NCBI GenBank assembly: GCA_023213395.1
Contig: CM041465.1
Coordinates: forward strand, 233,809,741 to 233,873,740
Source of the DNA: Cycas panzhihuaensis
Lineage: Eukaryota; Cycadophyta
Length of the DNA: 64,000 bases
Direction: 5' to 3'
Below, in pieces: positions 21,723 through 35,074 of the stretch. Every line of letters begins with the position of its first letter. Position 1 is the stretch's first letter. Position numbers and translations under genes: made by a program. The notes under the pieces were generated by a model. That model ran no database searches. It was not told the origin of the DNA and saw only the letters and a list, made by a program, of their open reading frames with translations.

Positions 21723-24427
21723 TGTCGAGGATTCCTCAGGTGAGGAAGCTTATTAATTTCGGCATTCTGTTTCAGATTTCCTACAAATAAAATTACAGGG
21801 ATATCTTGGGTATATGGATGGCCACAATCAAGAGGTACGAGGTCATAGAGAGGCTAGATTGGGCTACCTTAATAGCAGTGAACATGGTGGCATAATTAGA
21901 TGCAACCTAGGTAGCAGGGTAAGGTGGATTCTCATATTGTACTCTACTACAATGTTGGTTTATTGGGCACTTATGTTTGATTAGCCCCCTCATACCGTGA
22001 GGGCTTCTTTATACTACTTGGTCCTTTTAAGGATGTTAGGTAGGTTGATTGATTTTATCTCAACATTAGTTAGATAATTTCATTTAGAACTTGTTTATGG
22101 GCAGTTGTACGCTTGCTTCTCATCTGCCTATTTGCCTTGTCTTTTCATTTTTATTAATAGTTAGTTTTGCACTTACTTATTGTTTATTTGATCATTACCT
22201 AGAATGTAGCACATACACATATTACCCTTAGTCCCTAACTATTCTAAATAAGAAATAATTTGCACTACATCTATATACATGAGATGAATAAATGCCCTAC
22301 AAGGAGCATATGTTTATACCCTCTTTCATTTGGGTCCTCTTTGCCCAAGGGGCCTACTATAAAGCTATGTTTATAAGTTCTCTTCCCTCATTTGCCCATG
22401 TTTAGACCCATACATGGAACCCTTAGAATCCTTTATATATTATGAGGGGTCATCCTCATATCTCCTACCATTGATAAGTGAAACACTTGTCTCCCCTAGT
22501 CTTAGTGGGTGATAATATCTATAAGTAGGACTTGGTTGGATATATATTATCATGGTGTAATGATCTAGAGTAGTTCATATCATATCAAAATATCCTTTAT
22601 CTAATCATTCATATTTTTTATAAGGGTAAGAATCTAGGAACCTAAGTTCTCATAGTTATTTACCATGACAACATGCTAAAAAAGAGCAAAAGTAAAGTCA
22701 AGACTTAGTGACCAAATATCCCCTTATCCAAAACTAATCACAGAGTAGTGGTAATCTACCAAAACTAGCAAATTAAACTAAAAATAAGAAAAAGATGATT
22801 CAACTATATTCATCCTATGAAATTTCCTATCTGCAATATAGTAGAAAGTTGGTATTGTGAAGATCTTTATAATATTTTAAAAAATTAATTTTTGTAGTGT
22901 CATTGAGTTTTATTACTTTGTGTTACTATACCAAACTTCATAGTACCATGGTCTACCTTAAACCATGTCCTTCAAAGTTTTGTATAGATCAAAAATCATA
23001 AAATTCAACCAAAAAAATAAGAAATTAATCACTTAGATCAAAAATTAGTCTATTCAAAATAATCGAGGTATTAAATTGCCCTAGTCTAGCCATAAATAAT
23101 GGTATAATTAAATCCCATTTAACTAAAAAAATTAGAATTAGGGAACCCCCCCCCCCCCCGCCCGCCCCAAAAAAAAAAAAACCTAAAAAACTAAAAAAAT
23201 TTAACTAAAAAATATTCGAACGTTTAGGCCTACCAAGGTCAATGCCTGCTAGGTCATCTCAAAACCATGAATCCAACTACATACTAACTCAACCACCCAT
23301 TTATCCATGACATGCTCATGAATAATTAAGGTGGAAAAAACTAATAGGAATTTTTTTTAAGCTTAGAGATAAAAATTAAATAAAAAATAATTGAAAAATC
23401 TATCCTTATAATCATTATAACTAGACTTTATGATATCAATTTCACCCCTTGTTAGTATAGTTAGATCATATTTTTCTTAAATTTTCACTTGGTATAACAA
23501 ACCCTACCATTGTTACAACTCATTTTTTATGCACTAAGCTCCACAGTGTCTTTGAAATGGCCATTAATCAATGTAATTAATGCACTTCATATCAACAAAA
23601 ATTGGTATGAGCTAATCCTCTCCTTGTATACCATTGTATATAGTCTAGAGGCTCATTTTAGAACCCTAAACTCACATATGCAGGTCAGGCAGGCCTATTT
23701 TACTAAGCAACCCTTAGTGTCCTTAATACACTTCAACCCAAAAGGTCTAAGAGGAAACCCCTCCTGTGCATACTAGTGTTTATAGTCATAAGTCTTAATT
23801 TCAAGACATCTTCTCAATAATGCAACCTATTTATGAGTACTCTTTGCTACCCAATATTTGCCCTCTATTGGCACCCATATAACTTTCTTAAGTAATCTGC
23901 TATCCTATAGACAAATTGCTTTTGCATATGTGTAACTCATAGCCTAAGCAACCATTTACTAATATAGTCACATGATGTGCTTCTATATAATAGTCCCACT
24001 TCATCCCTCTTGTAGCAGATGGTCTAGCCTATTATGATAGCCTTTCTAAAGGTCTCTCATTCACTCATTTCCCAATCAAAAGATGCTTAGAGATAGCTCA
24101 TATGAACTACTACTTAATTTCCCTTAGTAGTTTTACCTTGATGACCTTATTTTTAAGTTCTTGTGTGGCCCTACTTTGTTAAAATTATATAGTTATTTTT
24201 TGTTGACTTAGTCTCCCATAGGTTGACTTATCACTGTAACATCATTTTTCACCTAAAATAAAATTAATGCCTACCATGTTTTGATGAACATCGCATGATG
24301 ACCATAGTCAACTTACCTTCTAAAGTTAATTTAGAATTGGTCTAGGCACATCACTTAAAAAGTGGTTTAATGGTATTTAGTCTGTCATGACCCTCATTCA
24401 AACTAATGTATGACATGACTCCCCCAT

Positions 24428-24430
<3 letters not shown>
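21723..24430. other. no genes recognised
   Basis: After the possible continuation to about 21950, no coding signature is readable on either strand. If B were complete, its integrase and RT should be here on the minus strand; they are not, so B is truncated. A C-run followed by an A-run lies at 23147-23180. Confidence 0.55.
23147..23180. repeat. poly-C / poly-A tract
   Basis: About 13 C, then gcccgcccc, then 12 A. Low complexity; length is prone to sequencing error. Confidence 0.85.
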
Positions 24431-24522
<92 letters not shown>

Positions 24523-24538
24523 ATACATACATACATAC

Positions 24539-24612
<74 letters not shown>

Positions 24613-24692
24613 GTGTATGTATGTATATATATGTATGTATGTATGTATGTATATATATATATATGAATGTATGTATATATACATACATACAT

Positions 24693-24725
<33 letters not shown>

Positions 24726-24745
24726 TACACACATACATATATAAA
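24431..24745. repeat. compound microsatellite with inverted halves
   Basis: Blocks in order: (AT)n, (ATAC)n, (AT)n, (GT)n about 24555-24608, (GTAT)n, (AT)n, (ATAC)n, (CA)n 24711-24724. GT/GTAT blocks on one side are complementary to CA/ATAC blocks on the other. Five or six overlapping open frames here encode only Tyr-Ile, Cys-Val or His-Thr repeats and are not genes. Confidence 0.95.
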
Positions 24746-25439
24746 TTTAAAAATATATGTATATCCATACACCTAAAAGTATAAGACCAAAAAAATACAA
24801 AATAAAATATATAGTATATTTATACTTAGACCTCTTGCCACCTTCTTAGCATTTGAGCAAGTTACATGTTAACTTTGTCCCCACCTATGATATGTAGTTT
24901 AGGTTGAAATGTGTAAGTTGTTTGGGACCTTTAGATCTAGTTGTTTAAGTATATCATGGCCTTCATCATAATTAAAAGTTACTTGACACTTGAAATACGT
25001 GAGAGAGGGGTAAGTCATAATAATGTACCTAATGGCAAGGGCTAAGGGCATGAGAAGCATTTGTATGAGGTGAAGGGTGAACTAAGGTTCTTCTAAGGGC
25101 ACTCATGCACCACTTAGGGATGGGTTATGTCTTAGAGTGATTAGGGAAATGGCCTAGCTAAGGCAACATAGATGCTTATGTGTGTGTATGAATAGTATAG
25201 ATGTATGAGTAGTAAAGAGTTTATGGTAGTTTACGAAGGGGGACACATGCCTAAATGCATCTACATGCTCTTTTAATTCAATGTAAACAAGAGGGTTGCC
25301 CTAACTGGTAGTGCAAAACTGCACCATGAGTTCAAGAATTCATAACTATATGGTCCCTTCCTTTACTCAAGCTTTTAAATAAAGTATGCTAAATCTATTA
25401 TAAGATGCACTATTGTAATGCAATGTGTATGGTTTTTCC
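24746..25439. other. spacer, nothing recognised
   Basis: Possibly the left end of the LTR of remnant C; no motif decides it. Confidence 0.4.
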
Positions 25440-25512
25440 TTTTTTTTTGTTTTTTATGCTTAGTAGGAGAAAAACAAGTAAGATGCTTAAAAAGAAAATC
25501 TATTTTCTTTTT

Positions 25513-25549
<37 letters not shown>

Positions 25550-27412
25550 TTTTAGAAGAGAGAGAAAATTAGATGAAAAGAAAAAAATACTTTTTCTCTC
25601 TCTTTCTTTTTATTTTTGACTTTTTCAAAAGGGAAAAAAGAGGAGTGAGGTAGAAAAAGAGCCTATCCAAGCTTCCTGTTACTCCTTTTCATTAGTTTTG
25701 ATTCTTCTCTTTTCTCTTTTTGCTTTTAAGAAAAAGAAAATAGACTAAGTGAGGAAAAAGAAAGTATGCCTAGAACCAATGTGATATAGTCCTTCAATGT
25801 TGCCATATTTTGATGTAAGATTGATGGATGTGGGATGTGGTCTAAGTGAAAAGAGATATTTGCTAATATATCATATCTAAAGAAAATTTGGTAGCATTTC
25901 TTCCTACCAAATAGACTTATGATATAAAAAACTTTGTATAAACAATTCAGAAGTGAAGAAATATGAGCATAACCATATGGATTAGACTTGCCTCTTGTAT
26001 ATCCTTGCCTTGATGGGTTGAAGTGGTGGACAACTCCAAGCTTGAGTTAGTATAAGAGTGACTCCTTAATTTCCCAATTCTTGTAGCAAGGCAACTTATA
26101 TATGTGTAAAATAGTAACTAACATCCAAGCAACACTATGTGCATGTGATATCTCATACAAAGAGCAATAGTAAATAATAAAAAATGATATTCTAACCAAC
26201 TTAATTATGAGAGGGAGGAAGAAGCCTCTGATATAGCTCTATATCCCCAAAAATAGTGGATTCCCCAAGTTATACTTGGATGTTATCTTTCCCTATAACT
26301 ACCTCCTAGTCCTATGGTCTATTGGGTAGTAATGGAAGGAGAAAGTAGAATGCTAAAAGAGAGGTAGAAGAGTGCAAAGCAAGGCATATCCAATAGTAAA
26401 TACAACATACAAAAAAGCAACAAACTAAGAAACAATCTTATCAATGTAATAGAGGAAGGATTACCTCATCTCAATGGAGTGGAGGTTGTCAATGGTTGAT
26501 GATGCTCTACTTGAGGGCACTCCAATGTTGTTGGAAGGGAATATCTCCAAGTATATAAGTGACAAGGGGTGATTTAAACCAAGTATGCATAGCTCTCTTA
26601 GAAATTTGGTAGCATGATGGAATTACCTTTATTTCTTCACTTGATGTCCCCTCCAAATAGAAAAATGAGGAGATTTATAGATGAGGGTAAGGTTAAGGAA
26701 GGTGGTTTTTAGCCGATAATGTGGGAGAAAATAAGGGAGAAAATCCATGAGATATGCTCATGAATTTAGGCCAAAACCACATGGAAAAGATTAATTTTGG
26801 GTGCGACATGACCTCTTGGGACACACAAAACTAACTAGTACTGATCTAAAGTCAATGTAGGTCACTCACAATTGATAAGGTATCATTAATAAGTTGATTA
26901 TCACCATCAGGCTTGAATTTAAGTAGATGATAGTCGTACTATAAAATCATTCATGGTATTATAAAACACTTTATGGTACCATTATTGCAAGTAAAATATA
27001 TTATGGTTTGGTAGCAAGCAAGGTTATTCAGTGAAAAACACATGCAAATAAGCTAAAAACCCATCAATAGTGAAATCCAAGTGTAGATGAATTCAATATG
27101 AAGAGGTGGATGATTGAATAAAGTATAAAAAATAGATTGAAATAAGACCAAGAGGATGTTACAAGGGGGGATAAACACTTGTTCTAATGCAAGAAGCTTG
27201 ATGGGTGGACTCACTGCTAATGACCAAAGTCATTCTCATCATCATCTAAAAGTATCCATGGCTCACCATATCAAACAAGTAAGTAAAAATATACCTCCAT
27301 TATCTAAGATCATGATAGAAGGAATCAATGAAGGGTAAAGAGTTATGAAGTATATCTTTACTTACCTATTTATTATAGTGTTTATGCCATTCTCAAAAGT
27401 TTGGAAACACTA
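25440..27412 (-). repeat. 3' LTR of gypsy remnant C
   Basis: Right edge ggaaacacta (read TAGTGTTTCC on the minus strand) matches LTRs A and B. A CT-rich tract sits near its left end as in B, and a tttatggtacc word (26972) parallels the ttgtggtacc block of A and B. The left end is a guess. Confidence 0.5.
25515..25545. repeat. (CT)n microsatellite
   Basis: About 15 CT units within the presumed LTR of C. Confidence 0.9.
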
Positions 27413-28479
27413 CCCCCTTGGTAGTAAAACCTCTTCAACCTATGGCTAAAAGATGGTGAATGATATCAATATAAATCATTTCAAATGTAATAATAAACCT
27501 ATGTGTATGGAATAAGGGGCTAGCGTTGCCATATTTTTACCTTATTACCAGATGATCAAAGGGTATTCTCCCTTAGTTTAGCCTTATTGGCAAATGAGGT
27601 TAGAGCTGTACTAGCTAGGAAGGAATGATAGGTTTGTGATTGGATCAAGACAAATAGGCTAATAGCCATAAGTAACCTAGACGAGTATGAATAGGAACAC
27701 CATAGTTTATCCTCATTAGTGGTTATCTTTCAAAGTGGGATATCAAGTGGTTAGGGGGATTTCTCTAATGATAAGACAAGATGGGCACTATGGCCTAAAC
27801 TTAGGCTTGTAATCCATGGACCCTTGGATATGTGAAGTGGTGCCTCAAATATCCAAGGGGAAGACACAATGGTCAAGGTGGGTTGCCATAGTTTAACCTC
27901 ATAAGTAGTTGTCTTTCAGATGAGGAGTTGTTTGGGCTCATCTCAGAGCTATGTTTTAGTATTTTTATGTTTTATATTTTTACTATTTTATATTAGTTTT
28001 AGGTTCTTATTGTTTTATATTTTTTTCGTGTTTTTTATGGTTTTATTATTTTTTTAGATTTTTAATGGTTTTATATTACTTTTATAGTTTTTTAAGTAGA
28101 TTTTACATGAAAAGCACATAAAAGACTTAAGAAATAACAAGGAAACAATAAGGAGGATGAAGTTATGGTTATTAAGAAGTAGTATACCTTAAGATGGATA
28201 CAACCTAGTTAAATACACATATATATGGACAAATGTACATAGTAGTTTATCCTCATTTTAGAGCAAGGGTGGTGGTTGTGGATCTTGCCTAAGCATACGG
28301 GAAGCCTGATAACATGGCTTAGCTCTTAAGGTGGGCTAGGGATTCCTATGGTTATCATTGTAATTAAGGTTCTTTAGTGAGTGCCCCTCAAAGGTGATAG
28401 TATGAGGGATTACCTCCTAGGCATGTGTCTTAATGGTAGGTCCATTAGGCTAGAAGAGGATCATTTACTAGTGGTAAAT

Positions 28480-29135
28480 GATACTCAAGGATGAAGGCTA
28501 CTAATCTATTAGTCTCTAAATTTAGTCCTTGTGGGATATGGTAAATGGAAACAGAAGAGAATTAGGCCAAGAGAGACCTAGCATGATTAACAAGGGATCT
28601 CAACTATGGATAATAGACTTGATAGACCTAGGTGAGCTATTATATGACAAGATGGAAGTCAAAATGTAATACAATAGAGACATGGTAGACATATAAAGCA
28701 TTAGTCAATGACTTTATGATGGTAATATACTTTACTATATGGATAGGTAGACTCCATAATACATAAGAATGTGTCCTAGGTGATCTTAAATAGTCTAAGT
28801 TATAACAAAAGGACTAGGATTTCCTTAGCTAACCCCATTGGTATGGATGATCAATGCCATAGGGATATATAAAGGTGACTTAAGGTGGACTCATTGAATA
28901 AAGGGAGATGATAAGAATAAACCAATATCATAAGGACACAGTTAGGTATGTAAACTCTAACTAAGATGATGAGTAACATTCAATCCTTAGGAATGACTAC
29001 ATATTAGTGTCATGACTACTTCTAGAATCCATGGTAGGATATAGCCATATTGAATAGGTTTCAATTATGATTGAGACCACAGGGGATCTACACAACTAGA
29101 TCTGAAGGTCCTAAGATATCCCACTCAATTAGGTT
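28480..29135 (-). pseudogene. extra RNase H remnant in C, heavily decayed
   Basis: Recognised by nucleotide similarity to 19740-20060 of B rather than by translation. Parallel blocks are gagagacctag versus gagagatctag, aggtgagctattatatgacaag versus gggtaagttatgacatgac, cttctagaatcc versus ctctagaatgta, and gaaggtcctaaga versus gaaggtcctagat, in the same order. The part at 28740-28880 resembles the sequence lying beyond the RNase H in B, so some local rearrangement is likely. No readable frame. Confidence 0.5.
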
Positions 29136-29245
29136 TAAACTACAAATTATAGGTGAGGATTAGATTGCTATGCAACCTACCTGGATGCCAAGTAGGTGGT
29201 GGCAAATATGTTCTCCTAATAAATCATATATATCTTTCTCATTTT

Positions 29246-29363
<118 letters not shown>

Positions 29364-29688
29364 AAATGGTATGAACTTGGTATGGTGGTGAGTCAATCTA
29401 TGGGGAAGTTAGGAAAATCCACCATGCCACCTATGTTTTAACATATAGCACAACTAAACCATGAGAAACTAGTGAAGAAGGTCGAATCATAGAGTATCAA
29501 GGGTAAGTCACATGAGCACCTTGAGTTCCTATCATGGGATATACATGGAACAGGGTCTTTATGTTAGTGACCATGAGGAACCAAGACTCCTTATTATAAC
29601 AAAGATAAAATGAGATGCATAGTAGGCTCACAATAAAGTAATGAGTGTATGGGGGTAATAGATGTAAAAAAGCCAAGTTGTAGGTTAA

Positions 29689-31790
29689 TGTTTCACCAAA
29701 ACCTGACCTTTGATTTATATTTTATTTGTATTTGTAAGTTTTGATATGTTTATTATATGGTTTCATAGAAAATGAATGATAGATTTGTTTGATCATGAAT
29801 TAGGCCATGTTTTAATGAAGGGATGTATGAATTTTGTTTAATGATTTATGATGAATGATGATGTGATTTGTACTTTTTCCATCACTCATTGATGACTTAA
29901 ACTATGGAGCTAAAGGTTTTTCTTCATGATCAAGTTGACCTAATACCTCCTTTAAAACTTGTTATTTTTGCATTTTATCCTTGATTTCACCCAACGTTAT
30001 CATTTTTTAAATCATTTTTGGGCTTGCATTTAATATTTTCACCTTGTTTTGGGCATATTTACTTATTTATAAAGTCATTTATGCTTCAATTTATGTTTAA
30101 ATATCAAATTTTAACTTATTTGAGTTAAATTTCACTTCCACATTTGTCATATTTTTAGTGCTACCAAAAACATGATTGGTTGTGTTTTTAGAATAAAATC
30201 ATATTTTTGTAGATCTGAAAATGTGATCAGTCATGTTTTTGACTATCATACATGAAAAACTTAGCTAACGTGCTAGAATTTTGTATGCCACCACCCAAAT
30301 TTAGTGAAAATGTATCTCTCTAATGCCCAGGAATCATGACTAGGGTTTTGTGACTTTGAATTGTGAGTTAGTATATGATTTCCTTGAGTTTTTGGTGGAT
30401 TTTCTTAGAGTTTTCTTAGAGATTTTGAAGACTACTATTGTTATGACTAAAACTTGGATTTTGAAGAGACTTGTGGATGAAATCAAGGAAGAATTTTAAT
30501 GTTGTGACTTTGTGCTTTATTGATATTCAAATGTTGATGGTCTAAACCTTATTTTTGTGGATTTTTCTCAAATTTTCAATCTTCAAACTTCTTCTAAATA
30601 GGTAAGTTCTTTCCTATTTAGTTTCTAGTTTATCTTATAGTATTTTGGAGCTTATTTTTGCTCAGAAATTACTCTTTCCTTTAGTTGATTGATGCATTGG
30701 TCTTGTATTCATTTAGGGCTTTAAAATACTTGCTACAAGGCCAACCCTTTGTGGGATTTATAAGGGTTAGACTAGGGTGGAGCATGGTCATCTCTCTACC
30801 ATTTATTTAGCTACCACTTCCCATTCATCAATAACAGTTTGTATTTCAAGCAATTTGTGACTCTGTTTGCCATTGTTTAGTTGTGGTTTAGCATTTTTTA
30901 TTTGTTGTTACTCTTAATTAATTTGTTTTAAATAAAAATATTTGAAGAGATTGATCAACTGAAAGGAAAAATGACATTTTAAGGTATTTGTTTACAATAG
31001 GAAAGAAGTTTCAATCTTATACTTTTGTGGTTTACTTGATTTCACTTTTAAGTTTACTTATTTTCTCTTAAAAATAAAAATTAGAAGTGTTGAATAGTAA
31101 ATGCATGTCTGATTTTTATCTTCTTAAAGATTTAAGGATCCTTTTAGAGTCTCCTTTACTCCAACTGTGATAGAACCTTTAAAACTAGTACTTTGTATGG
31201 AAGCTATGGTTCAGATTTGTTATTTGTATGTAATCTCATAGGTCTATAGAATCATTTAAAAATAGTAGTAACATCTTTTTGAAATCTCTTTATTTTTTGA
31301 ATTATGCATTATCTCTTCAAAGAATTAATTGCATGTATATAAAGTGACATCTTTCAAATAGCATTGCACCTCATTATTTTGTTTAGAAAACTTACACAAA
31401 CAATCATATTATATGTATTACATCTTTTTGAAAGTATCTTTCCATTCCTTATAAGGTGCACATATTGCATGTAGAGAAATAATTTCATATTTACACTCAT
31501 CTTTCTCATCTCTAAGGCAAAAAGACAAAAAAGAAGAAGAAGAAGAAGAAGAAAGTTTGCATGTATCTAGCTCTAGTTTTTTCCTTTACTTATTGATTGA
31601 AAGTAAAGTAGGCCTTTTGATGCATTTTGTTTTGATTTGTTGAGCATAACAAACACGCAAAAATAAAACACAAAAATACAAAAAGGAAACACCAAAAAAC
31701 AAAAAAAAGAAAAAAAGAACAAAACCAAAAGAAAGACAAAGCAAACACAAACAAGGAAAAGAAAAGGAAAGGAAAAATGAATAAAGCAAG
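29689..31790 (+). repeat. 5' LTR of D (end not fixed), interrupted by E1
   Basis: It matches 55237-55450, 58605-59521 and 63659-64000 in order. The match reaches 31202 here before the window ends for the other copy, so the LTR is at least 1514 bp. No primer site could be recognised downstream. The stretch 31560-31790 is purine-rich on the plus strand and may already be leader. Confidence 0.75.
31530..31554. repeat. (GAA)n microsatellite
   Basis: About eight GAA units inside D. Confidence 0.9.
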
Positions 31791-32010
31791 TGTTAGAATA
31801 TTAATATACATTTAATTTGTCCCACATGCAAGTGGGTCCTACTCCTCCATCATGACTTGTATTATAAATATACATTATTATGTATCATATTATAATGATT
31901 TTGTAAAATATTTTATTAAATACAATGGAAGTACCTTAAGGGTATCGTTCGATCCCGTGGAGGTTTCTTTTCTATTTACAAAGATTGTTTATGTAGGTTG
32001 ATTTTCAACA
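31791..32010 (+). repeat. E1 5' LTR
   Basis: TG...CA ends: starts tgttagaatatt, ends gattttcaaca. Confidence 0.95.
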
Positions 32011-32022
32011 TGGTATCAAAGT
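32011..32022 (+). promoter_or_regulatory. E1 primer-binding site
   Basis: tggtatcaaagt matches the initiator-Met site at 10 of 12 bases and abuts the LTR. Confidence 0.85.
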
Positions 32023-35000
32023 TCCTAGGTTGAACGAGGTGTTGGTTCATGAGGTGTTAGTTAATGAAACTCTAGATCTATTAACCAGTGAAGAGGTACT
32101 CTATATTCTCCAATTAACTCATGATCCCATTCATGGTTCATTGTTGTGAAAGAAGAAATATACCAATCTGTTCATTCACACCTCTGTTGTACCATATCTA
32201 TTACAGGGCCATCTTTGAAGGTAACTCTATTGAGCTTGTTTACCTATAGTGGTAAGAATCTTACTGTGGATCTGCCTTATGTGTTGCCGTAAAAGATTTG
32301 TATCTCTTGGTATCAAGTTGAAACCTTAAGTTTGTTACTCATTGTATTTATTGTGAAAAGGAATGTTTGTCCCAATTGGAAACCATTTAATCCTACATTG
32401 ACATGAAACCTTGAATTAAACCTATGATAATTGCTAATTTAATTGTGTAAAATCCATTTGATGCTATGAGAATACATTTGTATGAGCCCAACAAAGAGGA
32501 TTCATACAATAGGTGAGAGGCAATTGCAAAGTGATTCTAAGTGCATCTGTATATGGATTATTGTAATATTGACCAAGTGGATTTATTAAAGTCATATACC
32601 ATCTCTGTTATGTATCCATAGAAAGGCACATTAACAAGGATAAGTTATTTGGAGTGAGAGTTTTAGTAATCTTCGGATAAAGATTGTAATAGAATTATAT
32701 ATTGGGAAGCCAGAGAAAGTCTGAACAAGTAGCTATATATGAAATCACCCAAGTTCACATATTATTCACCATGGATAAATGATTACTATTTGTAGTCACT
32801 GTGTTTTATATAGTCACCCTTGCATGATGATTTTGTATTGCTTGCTAATATATATGTGCAACCATCATTAATGCATTACAATTGAATGAAATATGTCATT
32901 GATATTTGGACTACCCTTTATACATTTGCAGTCTTTTATTTTTGTAGTCGCCCATTAAAGACTTAATCCATGGCCATATTTATAAGCTTTCATGTGATGA
33001 CTTAACGAAGCCTGTGTAAAATTATTTTCTATTGAATATATATCTGGTCACTGCCTATGGGTCATCAACATTTGCATGATATATTCACTGCCTATTTGAT
33101 GTATTTGAGCAATCGTGTTGCTACGCTCGTTTGCATATAGTTGCTTGGCCCATGTTTAGTCATTCATGTTATATCTAGTGATCTTTGAACCTTATACATC
33201 GTAGTTCACCTGTGTGCATCCATTCATACCTTCGTTATCGAATGCATTCTTATTATTTATGCTGTCCTTTCTCATAAACATTATGCCATCATTTTTAAAT
33301 ATGTAGCCATCATTTTGAGTCGTCTCTGCATTACAGCATTTGCCCATATCCACGTAATGACATCGCCACTGCCATTGATATATTGTAATCGCCGCTAGTC
33401 TATTCTCTATTACAACCATTGAATATTATGCATTTTGATTAATTTTGTTTTCTTTTGTTATGGTGCCTCATAAAGTCGTATTATATATATATATTGAATG
33501 TTCAATATTTAATATATATTATTGCTTGCTATTTTGCCATGGTATTTTATCAAATTATTTTTTAAATTTGAATGCCCTTTTAAGATTATTTTGATTGAAG
33601 TCACTTTGGTATATTGATACTCTTTTTGTTAATATAATTTGTCATCATTTAATGCCCCTTTTGGTATCTATACTTGACAACATTAATGAGATGAGAGTAT
33701 ATACCTTTTAAATGGCCTAAACATAATTTATAAGGCTTCAGATTAATATATGGTGAACAAGGCAATTTTGAGATGTGTCAAGGTGATGATGGTGATGTAT
33801 TGACGATTTATGATGAAGAGGATGCAATTAAGCACATTTCATTATTTGTAATATGAAGTGAAGTTAATATTATGGTTGACCTTATTCACATGAAGAGATG
33901 ACTATTAGTTATCTTGCATATGAGTGCATGAGAGAAGTTTTAGAGGCATGTTAGTGATATAATACCCTTTTGCATATGATTGTACTTTAATGATATGATG
34001 CATTTATGAGGTGTTTCTTTGAGGCTATTATGCATGTGTTTTACATGAGTAAGTTGGGTGACTTAATTTGAGGCAATAAAGTGTGCTTTTTACATGTGAA
34101 TTATATGGCAAATTAATTTGGGAAATTGAAGGGCATGTTTATGGGCAATTATTTGAGGTATGGAATGTCTTGGTGATTCAAGGGTGACATTTGACATTAG
34201 CATGGTGATTTTCTGCATATGATTTATATGAGATATGAGATGACTATATGGTTGTGATCCATTATTGGTGATATGGCTCCTAGCTTACATTTGCATGAGA
34301 AGATATATTGGGTAAGGTAATTGTTTGATGAAATAAGGCAGAGACATAACCTCTTGTATGTGTGTTGCATAAGAAAGCATTGATGGTGAGATGAGTGAAA
34401 GGGGTGCATTTGAATGGATGTACTAGAGTGATGTGAGTATTATTTTTTTGGCAACAAGGTGGTGATACTTGATTCTTTAGAGAGTGAGGTGGGTGAAGAG
34501 ACATCTATTGTTCTCTTATATGTGTTTGTATGAGAAAACTATTGTGACATAATGATAATGTATGTGACATATGGCAATTAAGTACTCTATCAAATGTGAT
34601 TTTTGTAAGGGGACTTTATGGGCTTGATAAGACAAACTTGAGGGCAAAGAAAATGGTGAATTGAGACAATGAGGTGCTTGTTACATGTGAGATTGCTTGT
34701 ATGTTTAATGATGTATTCTTGGGTAAAGAAACTTGAGTTTTATTGAAGATACCCAAGTTGCAAGGAAGCAAGTTTTATTAAATGGTATAGATCATTGCAC
34801 AAGGGTATGATTTATTCATTGGTAGTGTAATTACATGAGTTGTGTTTTGGGCTATCAAGTGAAGTGTGTGTCTTGGTAGCGACATATGGTATTGGTTTGG
34901 TGAAATGAGTATTTGAATTCTGTGACTATTTAGTGATGGATAAGACAATGATGTGATGATAAAGTCAATGATGTGAGATATGAGACATGAGGAAATTTAT

Positions 35001-35074
35001 TGAGAGTGATCAATAGGCAAGTTACCAATTATAAGAGAGTTTATTGATTGAAAAAGAGGACATGGCATGTAGAA
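32023..35074 (+). other. E1 long leader with degenerate repeats
   Basis: Three kb without a coding signature. From about 33750 to 34900 a loose pattern recurs about every 70-100 bases, built around words like tttacatgtg-attatatg-gaga and gcatatgatttatatgag. The leader of E2 (56340-57180) shows the same pattern but is about 1.5 kb shorter. Confidence 0.5.

Noticed and set aside
24398-24784. Six overlapping open frames of 86-124 codons
   Set aside because: They are translations of the compound microsatellite (Tyr-Ile, Cys-Val and His-Thr repeats), not genes.
31586-31811. Phe/Leu-rich minus-strand frames of 67 and 73 codons
   Set aside because: Antisense of an A-rich purine tract; low complexity.
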